Origin: Palsa-187 sp963819185
GTDB taxonomy: Bacteria > Acidobacteriota > Terriglobia > Bryobacterales > Bryobacteraceae
Reading direction: 5' to 3'
Length of the DNA: 64,000 nucleotides
Assembly (NCBI GenBank): GCA_963819185.1
Contig: CAWFVG010000004.1
Coordinates: forward strand, 248,001-312,000
A model generated the notes under the pieces. The model ran no database searches. It saw only the letters and a list, made by a program, of their open reading frames with translations, and was not told the DNA's origin. Shown here in pieces: positions 25,521-37,131 of this stretch. Made by a program: the position numbers and the translations under genes. Position 1 is the stretch's first letter; each line of letters opens with the position of its first letter.

Positions 25521-28500
25521 TTACCGTTTGCGAACTTCGAGTTGCGCCGGACGGGCCTCCGCGCTCACATCCGGATCGTAATACTCATACACTCGCGAGG
25601 CGAAGGTCCGCGCGCGGATAGGATACTTGGCGTGCAGGCGGAACTTCAGTGTCATGGTATCGCCCGCGCCAATCGAGTTGAAGTACAGAATCGCCTGGGT
25701 TGCCGTCATGCTGAATTTCTCCAGCCTGCCGCTGGCTTTTCCCGCGCTCTTCTCCTGGAACGACTGCAAATCCTCGGTTAGAAGATCGAATCCAGGGGGA
25801 ATGCCCAGATCCACCATCACCATGTTGGCGGACTTGTCCAGGTTGTTCTTCACCGTCGCCGTGGCCGTGGCGACATCGTCCTCCGCCAGGCTGGTGCGGT
25901 CATAGGCTATGCCAATCGAGAGCGGCTCAGCCGCGGGCTTCTCCTGCCATGGCGTGAAGTAGCTCCCGGCGACCTGGTAGGCGAGCCCTCCGGCGCCCGT
26001 GAACTTGAGGCTGACCGAATTGGCCGCGCCCAGATCCGCATTTTTGAACACGAACTGGTGCAGTAGATCGTTGTTGGCGGGAGTAAGTTCCAGCTTCTGG
26101 ACCACCTTGCCATTGAGCGTAAGCTCGACCGTGCCACGAACGTCCGAGGAGCCCTTGGAGGTGGAAAGCAGCAGAGCGCGTAGAGCCATGATGGTGGCCT
26201 GCGTGGTGCCCCAGGAGCCGCTCGCATTCTTCTTCGATGCGAGATACGCGAGCGCCTTGGACGCGACACCCGAGTTCTCGCCCGATTTCAGCAGCGCCTG
26301 CACGGCTAGCCCGGTGGTCTCGATCGCCGCGCTGGAGCCGGTGGAGAAGACGCCGGTCTCGGGAGCGTCCCACCACACTTGCTCGTCCTTCTCCGTGCGG
26401 GCGTCCACCAGACGCTGGATCGCTTGATGCGCGAACTCACGATCCTTTCCGTAGTCCATCGCGAAGTTGGCCAGCACCGCCAGCGTGTACGGGTCCTCCT
26501 TCTCGCCCGACGTGCTGCGCGACGAATTGCTTGGCGCGCTCCACCGCGGGACCTTTGTAACCGGTGTTCTCCAGCGCCCATGCGATGTATGCGCTGATGC
26601 GCAAGACGTCCTTATTGAAGCGATTCGTCGCGCCTTCATTGATGAACCCGGTATCGGGCTTCCAGCTTCCATCGGGCTGCTGCTGCGACGCCAGCCATTG
26701 CTGTGTTCGCTGGATCAGCTTGGGATCGACCTCGTGGACTTTGGACATGTCGGAAAACTCCATCAGCCCGTAGGAGGTCAGGATCTTGTTCGCCGGCGCC
26801 TGGCCGAACCAGGAGAATCCTCCCCCGGGAACTTCGAAGGTCAGCAGGCGCTGATAGCCGCTCACGATGAAGCCCTCAGCCTTGGCGTGGACCTCCGGAG
26901 TCAGTTTCTTGGTCGACTTCATGTAATCCAGCGCCAGCACGTTCGGGTAGGTGCTGGAAGACGTTTGCTCGAAGCAGCCGCCGGGCATGCGCAGAATCGC
27001 GTCCATCCCCTCGACGATCTGGCTCAGCGGCCCGGGGTAGAGACGCACGAACAGCTTACTGGCGTCGGCAATCGCGGTAGCCGGGAAGTTGACATGATGC
27101 TCGACCGAAGAATCCAGACGGCCGTTGAACACTTCGGTCTGTTCGCGGCCGTTGGGAACTACCTCGATTTCGCGAACCACGATGTCCGCGCCTCCCTTCA
27201 TGCTGGCCGAAAGGGTCAGCTTGAATTTGCCGATGCGCTTCGCCTCAATGGTGAACTGCGCCGAGCCAACGCGGCCGGATTCGGCTGCCACAGTCTTCGT
27301 GCCGGTGTCCGAAATCAGGGAGAACCAGTCGTCCGGGTGCAGTTCAAGACGGGCATCGCCATTTGAGCCGGAGTAGTTATAGACGGCGACGGGAACGGAA
27401 ACGCGGTCGCCCTGCGTCAGCGTCACCGGAAGATCCAGGTCCACGAAGAAATCCTGGAAAACCTTGATGCTGGATGTCCCGCTGCCGAGCGCCCCTTTCG
27501 CCGTAGACGCCAGCATGGCCATGCGCCAGGTGGTGATGGAATCGGCCAGCGGAATCTCGATGCTGGCGCGCCCGTCCTTGTCAGTAATGATCTCGGGATT
27601 GATGTAGAGCGCTTCGGGGAAGTACGAGCGCACGTGCGCCGCGGGCGCGGCGGGCGCGTTTCCCGTCCCGATGGTCAGGGCCACCTTGTCGAGGGACATC
27701 TCCTTCTCCAACACGCCCGACTCGGTCTTCAAGAGCGGAGCCTGAGCCATTGGGGGTGGCGCTGCGCCTATGGCGCGCACGGCGCCGCCTCTTCCTCCTC
27801 CGCCGCCGAATCCGCCCGCGATCCCGCCGATCACTCCCACGCCGTTCACTGCAAACGGGACAGCCCCCGTGACCGTGACTGAGTCGGTGACAGCGCCAAC
27901 CGCGAGCGAAAGCGACACGACGGCCCGGTCCCTCGCGTCAAGGGCCGCGCGGCCAGTCCACATCTGGAAGCCCGCTACCGTGACCGTTATGCTGTAGGAA
28001 CTGGGCGGCAGCGCCGTAATGCTGAACTGCCCTCGTGGGCCTGTTGTTGCGGTGAAGACGACGCCAGTGTCTAGGTTCTTCGCTTCGACGCGAGCCCCAG
28101 CCACCACGGCTCCCGCGGGATCGACCACCGTGCCGATTAATTCCGCCCTCCCGTTGAATGGACCGCGGTCATGCTCGAGCACGATCCGGCCATCGCCCGG
28201 CGCCGCAGCGTTGAAAACCCGACGGGTGGAAGCCAACATGTATCCGACTTCATCGTCCGCTGTATTAAGCTTCTTGTCCGGTCCGGCGCTGCGGACTGCC
28301 AAGTAGCTCCGGTTGCCGATTACATCGAAGTGCAGCGCGCTGCCCCACGAGTCGCGCCGCTCCGCCGGATCGAGCTTCTCGATCACGCTCTTGATGTCTC
28401 CAGCCGCTGGATTCTCGCGGTAGATCTTATTGGCGCTCTCCGCCAGTGCGTTTAACTGTGTTTGGAGACGATTCTGGTATTGCGCCATGTAGACCGCGTA

Positions 28501-30795
28501 TTTGGCCTGCGGCGCGGTGCGCCCGATTTCCGTCTCGAATCGATTCGTGCTCACCAGTTCCGTGGCGGAGAACAACGCCCGCGCGGCGCGGTCGCGATTT
28601 TCTTCCTGGCCACGCGCCACCGGCTCGACGATCTCCGGCATTCCGATGGAGTGGATCTCATACCGCGGCTTCATTGCTTCCTGCTCCAGATAGAAGAACA
28701 CTTGGGCGAAACCCGGCTGCTTTTCAGCCAGCGCGAACACCGCTTCGTCCACCACTTGCAACCCAACAGCGGCCGCAACCCCTTCGCCTTTCGAGTTGGT
28801 GACGCGGAAGCGAACGCGCGCCTCGCCGCCTGGTTTGTAGGAGGCCGCATCGGTGGTGGTCTCGATCTTCAGCTCATCGGCCGGCTGCACGAAAATCAGC
28901 CGATGGTCCGCTACCGGACGCGCATCGCCTCCAAATTGATATGCGTTCACATCGATCGCTCCGGCAAGCTCCGGCGTCGCCGTCAGCGCCAGTTCGCCTT
29001 GCCCGTTCTGAATGTCAATATCGCGCGTGAGCACGGTTTGCCCGTCCTTCACCACATCGACGTAAGCCGAGCCTCGCGGCTTGGTGGAAAGAACTCTGAG
29101 AGCAATCCGGTCGCCCGCGCGATAGATCGCACGTTCCGTCCGCAGCAGGATTTGATCCTGGCCCGGCCGGGTTTCGAGCGTCACCGAAGTTGCCGAATGG
29201 TTCCCTTCGCGATCGGTCGCCTCGATCTCCACGGTCTGACCGGCGCCGGCAGGCAGCTTAAATATCGCTACGCCGCCTTGGTCCGATTCCGCGCGTTGTT
29301 CCGGAACTCCGTTTCCATGAATGTGTACCGTAGCGGTCGCGGGCTTGCCATCGGCGTAAGAGCTCAGCACGAAGACCTGATTCTCCAGGTGCGGGATCAG
29401 AGCGCCTCCTTCGGGCACCGCGGTGACGATCAAGGGCGATTCACTCACCACGATGGGTTCGCCGCGAGTTTCGGAGTGCTCGGCGGAATCCTTCACCGTA
29501 GCCTCAACTAACACTCGCGCGGCGCCCTGGCTCAACGGGCGGCCAGCGAAGTAGGTGGGAAGTACGAAGTCGAAATGGAAAGCTCCGTCGGCATCGGTTT
29601 TTCCCTTGGCCGAGCCGGCCGCGAACTTCGCCAGATCCATACCGCTCGCCTCAATGGATACCTCGGCGTTATTGACCGCCTTGCCGAAAAAATAATTGGC
29701 GCGAACGGTTCCGGTCACGTGTTCTCCGGGGCGATAGCCGTGCTGCTTCGCGCCGCCCGCGAAATCGACCGCGACCTTGAACTTGGGCAGCACGTAACGC
29801 TCCACGTTCAGAGCCAGTTCCTGGGTGTTGGTTTCCATCTGCCCTCGCAGATGATAGGTTCCGAGATTGACTTCGTCGGCCAGCGGAAACTCGGCGGAAG
29901 CGACGCCGAAAGCGTCGGTCTGCGTCACCTTCTTGAACACCTTGTTCCCGCGAGGATCTTCGATTTCGAACGTGATCGGCCGGTTCGCGCTGGCCTGATG
30001 ATTGGCGCGATCCAGGGCCAGAGCCCGCACGTGAATCGTTTGCCCAGGCTGGTAGAGCGGCTTCTCGGTGGTCAGCAAAATCGACGCCTTATCCTCCAGC
30101 CGAACCTGCTCCGTGTACTCCGCGCCACCGATCGGCGTCTCCACCGAATAGTGCAGCGGGACATTTCCCGTCACGCCGGCGGGAAACTGGAACTGCGCCT
30201 CCGCCGTCCCACGCTGATTTAAGGCTCCGGTAAAGAGCACGCGCGAATTGAGGTCGATGCGCACGGAGCTTGCTCCCGGAATGGGCTGGTTATCCGAATC
30301 CGTCACCACGACTCGCACCGCGGCTTGCCCTCCCGAAAAATACGATTGCTGCCCCAGGATGTGCACCACCGGCATGCGCAGGATTTGCGAAATCGACTCG
30401 GTGTCCTCCGCGGCCGGGGTGTTCTGGCCGTTATAAGTGAACCGGTAGCGCAGGCGATGCCACGCCAGGCCGTCGAGCGCCATAGGCTTGTCCAAAGCGA
30501 TCTCGGCCTCCCACGCGCCGGGGTCCTTGACGGCTTGCACCCTGCGTTCGGTCCGCCCTAATACTGCGTCGTCAGGGCTTAGTACCTCGACCGTGAGCAG
30601 GCCAGCTCCCGGCTGGAGCGACTCGTACGGAATCGTCGCGTGCAGCGTGCCGCGCGAATAGGTGACCCGTAGAGTAATGTCTGTTGTGCGCTGGGTTCCT
30701 TGAAAGGACTCCAGTGCGGTTACAGTGAGAATCAGCGATCCGGCCAGGAACAAAAGCCCGAATCGCGACACGTGTGCCGAACGTTGGTAGGTCAT
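25521..30795 (-). CDS. Alpha-2-macroglobulin family protein, single-base frameshift
   Basis: Very large exported protein (about 1,750 residues once corrected) of the bacterial alpha-2-macroglobulin family, which traps proteases in the periplasm. ATG 30795 follows a GGAGG site and a signal peptide. Macroglobulin domains begin with EKPLYQPGQTIHVRALALDR. A carboxypeptidase-regulatory-like domain (GTVVDPAGAVVAGARVEAKN to VTVAGFQMWTG, about residues 880-975) interrupts the chain before the bait and ANATO-like region. The thioester motif PGGCFEQ (near residue 1273) is intact, followed by the TED helical domain and receptor-binding-like C-terminus. One extra C in CCC at 26506-26508 breaks the frame; removing it gives AQHVGEKEDPYTLAVLANF. 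Confidence 0.88.
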
Positions 30796-30982
30796 CCCCG
30801 CCTCCCCTTGGTGCGGCCTGCGTAGGTCCGCGCGAGCGATTTTGCCCGATTGGACGCCCACTGCCGCGAATTAGTTCCCGAATTAATTTGCGTTTCCATT
30901 CGTCACTGGGGGAATGCCGTCGGCAGCGAATCCCTTTCACGTCATTTCGAGTTTCTTGACAGGCAGGGGCGGATGAGATGGA

Positions 30983-32341
30983 ATGTCTGTAACTATGAAT
31001 CACCTTACTCGACGTTTCGCTGTTATGGCCGTACTTGCGCTACCGGCTGGTCCGCAAGCGTTCGCGCAAAGCGCCGGCCGAAACATTGGCGAGCATTGGG
31101 TGGCAACCTGGGCGACGGCCCAGCAAGCCCCCGGCTTCGGCGGAGGCGGAAGAGGAGGCGCAGGCCGGGGCGCGGCTGGCGGTCCTGCTCCCGCGGCGTC
31201 CCAAACTCCCGCGGCGCTGCCAACTCCCGCTCCAGCGGCATCGCAGCCGGCTCCAATGGGCACTCTGGTCGATCAAACCGCCCGCATGATCGTCCGCACC
31301 ACGATCGGCGGCAGCCGCATTCGCGTTGAATTCTCGAATGCCTTCGGCACGGCGCCCGTCGATTTCGGAGCCGCCCACGTTGGCTTGCGCGCCAAGGATT
31401 CCGCCATCGTCGCCGGCACGGACCGTCCGCTGCTGTTTGATGGCAAGCCCGCCGGACGCATTCTTCCGGGCGCCACGCTGCTCAGCGATCCCGTCGATCT
31501 TAATGTGCCGAAGCTGAGCGACCTTGCCATCAGCATTTACGTTCCCGGCGATTCGGGCCGCGCCTCCGGCCATTCGCAGGCGCTGCACACAACCTATATT
31601 TCAAAGGGCGATACTACCGCCGCGGCCGAAATGACCGGCTCGACTCAAACCCGCGCCTGGTACTGGATCTCCAGCGTCGACATTATGGCTCCAGCCGACG
31701 CCGGAGCCATCGTGGCCTTCGGCGATTCGATCACCGACGGAACCACCTCCACGGTCGATGCCAACCGCAGCTGGCCCAGTCTGCTCTCCGAACGCCTGGT
31801 GGCCAATAAAGCCACTGCCGACGTTTCGGTGCTGAATCTCGGCATCGCCGGCAATCAGGTGCTGGCCGACGGCGCGGGCATCAGCGCCCTGGCGCGCTTC
31901 GATCGCGACGTGCTGGCGCAGCCCGGCGTGAAGTGGCTGATGATCCTGGAAGGCATCAACGATATGAACATCGCCGGACGCGGCGGCAACGCTGGAGGCC
32001 GCACGCTCACCGCCGACGATCTGATCGCGGGGATGAAGCAGATGATCGACCGCGCGCATGCTCACGGCATCAAAGTGGTCGGCTGCACGCTCACGCCCTT
32101 TGGCAACGCAACGGATCAAGTCGAGGCCATGCGGCAGGCTCTGAACAAGTTCATCCGCACTCCCGGCGCCTTCGACGCCATGGTGGATTTCGACAAAGTG
32201 ATCCAGGACCCCGCCGATCCCAGGCAGTTCAAGGCGGGCTACAATAACACCGACAAGCTGCATCCCAACGATGCGGGCTATCAGGCCATGGCCAACGCCG
32301 TCGATCTGTCCATCTTCACCACGAAAGGGGCCAAGCGTTAA
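30983..32341 (+). CDS. Secreted SGNH/GDSL hydrolase
   Basis: A 452-residue exported esterase. The signal peptide ends near QAFAQ, and a Gly/Arg-rich then Ala/Pro-rich linker covers about residues 50-92. Next comes an N-terminal beta domain (VRTTIGGSRIRVEFSNAFG) and an SGNH catalytic domain: block I GDSITDG, block III as EGINDM, and block V DKLHPNDAGY. Proteins of this layout are commonly carbohydrate or aryl esterases of plant polysaccharide breakdown. A glucuronoyl-esterase-like gene starts four bases after its stop, and a second SGNH gene overlaps that, so the three form an operon. Exact substrate is unknown. Confidence 0.88.
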   Translation: MSVTMNHLTRRFAVMAVLALPAGPQAFAQSAGRNIGEHWVATWATAQQAPGFGGGGRGGAGRGAAGGPAPAASQTPAALPTPAPAASQPAPMGTLVDQTARMIVRTTIGGSRIRVEFSNAFGTAPVDFGAAHVGLRAKDSAIVAGTDRPLLFDGKPAGRILPGATLLSDPVDLNVPKLSDLAISIYVPGDSGRASGHSQALHTTYISKGDTTAAAEMTGSTQTRAWYWISSVDIMAPADAGAIVAFGDSITDGTTSTVDANRSWPSLLSERLVANKATADVSVLNLGIAGNQVLADGAGISALARFDRDVLAQPGVKWLMILEGINDMNIAGRGGNAGGRTLTADDLIAGMKQMIDRAHAHGIKVVGCTLTPFGNATDQVEAMRQALNKFIRTPGAFDAMVDFDKVIQDPADPRQFKAGYNNTDKLHPNDAGYQAMANAVDLSIFTTKGAKR

Positions 32342-32344
32342 TTT

Positions 32345-33798
<1,454 letters not shown>

Positions 33799-33802
<4 letters not shown>

Positions 33803-34588
33803 AACTTCTCGCATTTCTGATCGGGGGGTGTCTTGCGTGCGCGCCATTATGCGCCCAGTCGCCCGCCGATCAGCCCGTCTCTCGCACGGACCAGAACTCG
33901 CTCACCGCTCACCAGCAGTTGCTCGACAAAGCCAAGCAGGGCCGCATCGATATCTACTTCGAGGGCGACTCCATCGCTCGCCGTTGGGGCGCGACGGATT
34001 ATCCGCAGAACCTGGCCAACTGGAAAGAGAATTTCTTCGGATGGAACGCCGCGGATTTCGGCTGGGGTGCGGATACCATCCAGAACATCCTCTGGCGCCT
34101 GGATCATGGCGAGCTCGACGGAGTCAATCCCAAAATCATCGTGCTGCTCGCCGGGACCAATAACGTCGGCCGGAACACGCCGGAGCCGGGCGCCGAATCC
34201 GCTCGCGCCGCCGACATCACGCGAGGTCTCAAAAAAGCCGTCGAGACCATGCAGCAGAAAGCTCCCAACGCAGTCATCATCGTCACGGCGATTTTTCCCC
34301 GCAATGACAACATGGCGGTCATGCCGGTGATCGACGACGTAAACGAGAACCTGGCGAAGCTCGCCGACGGCAAGAAAATCCGCTATCTGAATATCAACGC
34401 CAAGCTCGCGGACGCTCAAGGGACGCCTGTTTGAAGGAATGATGAACGCCGACAAGCTCCATCCCGCGCTCAAGGGATACCAGGTCTGGGCCGATGCGCT
34501 GAAACCCATCTTCACGGAAATCCTCGGGCCGCCCGCGAAAACCGACCACGCCCCGCCCCCGACCGGCGACCCAAGCGCGAAGAAATAG
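33799..34588 (+). CDS. Second SGNH/GDSL hydrolase, single-base frameshift
   Basis: Exported SGNH esterase of about 262 residues after correction. The start is GTG 33799, overlapping the CE15-like stop (GTGA). A signal peptide (LLAFLIGGCLACAPLCAQ) is followed by GDSIARRWG (block I), LLAGTNNVG (block III) and, after the break, NADKLHPALKGYQVW (block V, Asp-His pair). As sequenced, the frame ends at a TGA near 34434, before block V. Removing one G from GGG at 34420-34422 gives DAQGRLFEGMMNADKLHP and extends to TAG at 34586-34588. A real lesion would remove the catalytic Asp-His. Confidence 0.83.
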
Positions 34589-34622
34589 GTTCGGCTCCGG
34601 AACCGTGTGCGATCCAAAGTCT

Positions 34623-34826
34623 TCAGGCCGCCGGCCGAGCTGGTTCGCCGTGGTCGATACAGTCCGCCGCTACTCGCAGAGCCAGAGCCCTAACTGCGGA
34701 TATGGCGGCATCGCGGGTCTCGCCATACGCCATCACGCCGGGCATGGCTTCGATATCAGCCCACCACCGCCCGTCCTCCTCGCGACCCACCACGATGGGG
34801 ATGGACTCAACCACAACCGTGTCCAT
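34623..34826 (-). CDS. HicB-like antitoxin-type protein without adjacent HicA
   Basis: A 67-residue protein with the HicB partial RNase-H-like fold: IPIVVGREEDGRWWADIEAMPGVMAYGETRDAAISAV matches the family core in order, taken in sections. ATG 34826 is chosen over the more upstream in-frame start because AGAGG lies four bases before it. HicB usually pairs with the small RNA-binding toxin HicA; none is found next to it, nor is a C-terminal DNA-binding domain. It follows lysC by 36 bases on the same strand. It may be an orphan antitoxin or a standalone member of the family. Confidence 0.7.
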   Translation of the reverse strand: MDTVVVESIPIVVGREEDGRWWADIEAMPGVMAYGETRDAAISAVRALALRVAADCIDHGEPARPAA

Positions 34827-34862
34827 GAATCCTCTGGCTCGATTATAGCTTGGCTTTCCCAA

Positions 34863-36269
34863 TCACTTCCCCAATCCGCACTCATCGTGCACCGCCCGGA
34901 CCGCATGCTCCAGGCCCGTGCGGCTGACCACGATCGCGATGGTCAGCTCGCTCGATCCCTGCGCGATGGCGATGATGTTGATCTTGTGCCGGGAGATCGC
35001 CGTGAAGATGCGCCCGGCGAGTCCCGGCGTTCCGCGCATCCCTTCTCCCACCACCGCGATCAATCCCACTTGCGCGTCCACTTGCAGGGGTTTCAAATAC
35101 CCGTGCGCGAATTCGAGCGCCAGGTCTTCTTCCAGATACTCGGTCGCCCGCTCCAGCTCGGATTGCCGGACCAGGAAACAGAAACTCTGCTGGTAGCTGG
35201 AGCTGGTGATCGCCAGCAGCTCCACGTTCGCCCGGGCCAAAGCATCGAGGGACCGCGCCATCACCTTGGTTCCGCTCAGCGCGGCGCTGGCCGGCTCGAT
35301 GGACACCAGCGCGACATCGGCCATCGAAGTTACCGCGTGGGGGCCTTGCACGCCCTCCACGTGAGGAACAATCCGCGTGCCCGGTTTTTCAGGAGCGAAG
35401 CTGTTCTTGCTCCACACCGGAATCTGGCGTTCCGCCAGGGGCGCCAGCGTACGCGGATGCAGCACCTTGGCGCCGTTATAGGCCAGCTCCGCCGCTTCCG
35501 CGTAGGTGATCGCGCCCAGCACCTGCGCGTTGGGCGCCAGCCGCGGATCCGCGGTCATGATCCCGTCCACGTCGGTCCAGATCCACAGTTCCCGCGCGTC
35601 CAGCGCCGCCGCCAGAATCGACGCCGAAAAGTCCGAGCCGCCGCGGCCCAGCGTAGTCGGCCGCCCATCCAGGGTCGAGCCGTTGAATCCGGTCACCACC
35701 GGAAGAATGCGCTTTTCCAGCAGCGGTTGCAGCACCTTGGCGGCGCGCTGCCGGGTCTGCTCCATCAGCGGCGACGCGTTCCCGAACAAGGCGTCGGTGG
35801 CGATGACATCGGCCGCATTCACCGCGGCGGCGGGAATCCCGCACGATTCCAGATACTCCGCCATGAGCAGAGCCGACAGACGTTCGCCCACGGCCAGAGC
35901 TTCATCGACGGAGCGCGGCGGCCGTTCGCCCAGCATCAGGATGCCCTTGGCGATGCGCGTGAAGTCCTGAATTAATGCATGGATGCTGGCCAGCGCCGCG
36001 GGATGGCGCTCGGCGGGAAGTAGCAAGTTGCAGCACTCCTCATGGCGCGCGGTAAGCTGCCGCAGGTTTGCCTCCAGATCGGTTTGATCGCCCGCCTCTG
36101 CCTTGCGGAGGGTGTCCAGCAGCAGGTCCGTGATTTTCGACATCGCCGAGACCACCACCACGACCGGTCCGTTGGAGTGCTGTTCGGCGGCAAGGCCGGC
36201 CGAAACACGGATGCGGTCGGCCGAGCCCATGCTCGTGCCGCCGAATTTCATCACCAGTAGATTGTTCAT
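34863..36269 (-). CDS. lysC: Aspartate kinase
   Basis: Phosphorylates aspartate, the first step to lysine, threonine, methionine and diaminopimelate. At 468 residues it resembles the monofunctional lysine-sensitive (type III) form. The kinase domain begins VMKFGGTSMGSADRI, with VTGFNGSTLDGRPTTLGRGGSDFSAS and WTDVDGIMTADPRL at the nucleotide and aspartate sites. Two ACT domains follow (near VALVSIEPASAALSG and VGLIAVVGEGMRGTPGLAGR), implying allosteric feedback by an amino acid. It is 26 bases downstream of cmk on the same strand. Confidence 0.95.
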   Translation of the reverse strand: MNNLLVMKFGGTSMGSADRIRVSAGLAAEQHSNGPVVVVVSAMSKITDLLLDTLRKAEAGDQTDLEANLRQLTARHEECCNLLLPAERHPAALASIHALIQDFTRIAKGILMLGERPPRSVDEALAVGERLSALLMAEYLESCGIPAAAVNAADVIATDALFGNASPLMEQTRQRAAKVLQPLLEKRILPVVTGFNGSTLDGRPTTLGRGGSDFSASILAAALDARELWIWTDVDGIMTADPRLAPNAQVLGAITYAEAAELAYNGAKVLHPRTLAPLAERQIPVWSKNSFAPEKPGTRIVPHVEGVQGPHAVTSMADVALVSIEPASAALSGTKVMARSLDALARANVELLAITSSSYQQSFCFLVRQSELERATEYLEEDLALEFAHGYLKPLQVDAQVGLIAVVGEGMRGTPGLAGRIFTAISRHKINIIAIAQGSSELTIAIVVSRTGLEHAVRAVHDECGLGK

Positions 36270-36295
36270 TCGATTTTCTTGAGTAATGAGTTGGA

Positions 36296-36946
36296 TCAGT
36301 TCGAAATGCGCTGGCGCACCAGCTTCAGGATGGCCTCTTCCACCTGCTCCGGAGTCAGGCCGCTGGTGTCCAGGTACTCCGCGTCGGGCGCCTGAGTCAA
36401 AGGCGCTTCGGCGCGGGTGCGGTCGCGATGATCGCGGTCGGCCAGCTGGCGAGCTACTTGTTCCGCCGCCAGTCCGGTTTCAGCGGCGCGGCGGCGGGCA
36501 CGCTCGGCTGGATCGGCGTCCAGGTAGATTTTGACTTGTGCGTCGGGGAAAACCACGGTGCCGATGTCCCGCCCTTCCATCACCGCCGAATGCGCCGCGG
36601 CGATCCGGCGCTGCTCCTCCCGCATCGCCCTCCGGACGCCCCCGCACGCGGCCACGCGCGAAGCCGCCTGCCCGATTTCCGGCTCCCGGATGGCGGCGGT
36701 AACGTCGGCTCCATTGAGCAGCACCCGGCCCTCCGAAAACTCGATTCGGGCTTGCCGTGCAAGCTGTTCCAGGCGATGTAGATCGTCTAGGCCGACTCCA
36801 TTCTGGATGGCCCACAGCGCCACGGCCCGATACATCGCCCCGGTGTCGATGTACAGGTACCCCAACCGCCCGGCCACGGACCGGGCTACCGTGCTCTTAC
36901 CCGCGCCGGCCGGCCCGTCTATGGCGACAATGACACTCTTGCTCAT
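36296..36946 (-). CDS. cmk: Cytidylate kinase
   Basis: Phosphorylates CMP and dCMP with ATP. The start is MSKSVIVAIDG (ATG 36946), leaving 216 residues, normal for the family; the open frame extends eight codons further without conserved sequence. The P-loop is IDGPAGAGKST, the CMP-binding region DTGAMYRAVAL, and the later segments GRDIGTVVFPDA and RDHRDRTRAEAPL are characteristic. lysC follows downstream. Confidence 0.95.
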   Translation of the reverse strand: MSKSVIVAIDGPAGAGKSTVARSVAGRLGYLYIDTGAMYRAVALWAIQNGVGLDDLHRLEQLARQARIEFSEGRVLLNGADVTAAIREPEIGQAASRVAACGGVRRAMREEQRRIAAAHSAVMEGRDIGTVVFPDAQVKIYLDADPAERARRRAAETGLAAEQVARQLADRDHRDRTRAEAPLTQAPDAEYLDTSGLTPEQVEEAILKLVRQRISN

Positions 36947-37131
36947 GCCCCGCTTTTGCCAGTATGGCATGGGAACGCTCGAAACCCTGTCCTGGCAGGC
37001 GGAAAGGGGCGGGAAGGGGAGGAATTGGCGTAACCTAACGGTCTAAGGTTACGCCTCTAAATCGAACGATTACCCTGCCATTGTGCGAATGCACAAAATG
37101 CGGGCGGCGCAGTATACTTAACCTGATACCC

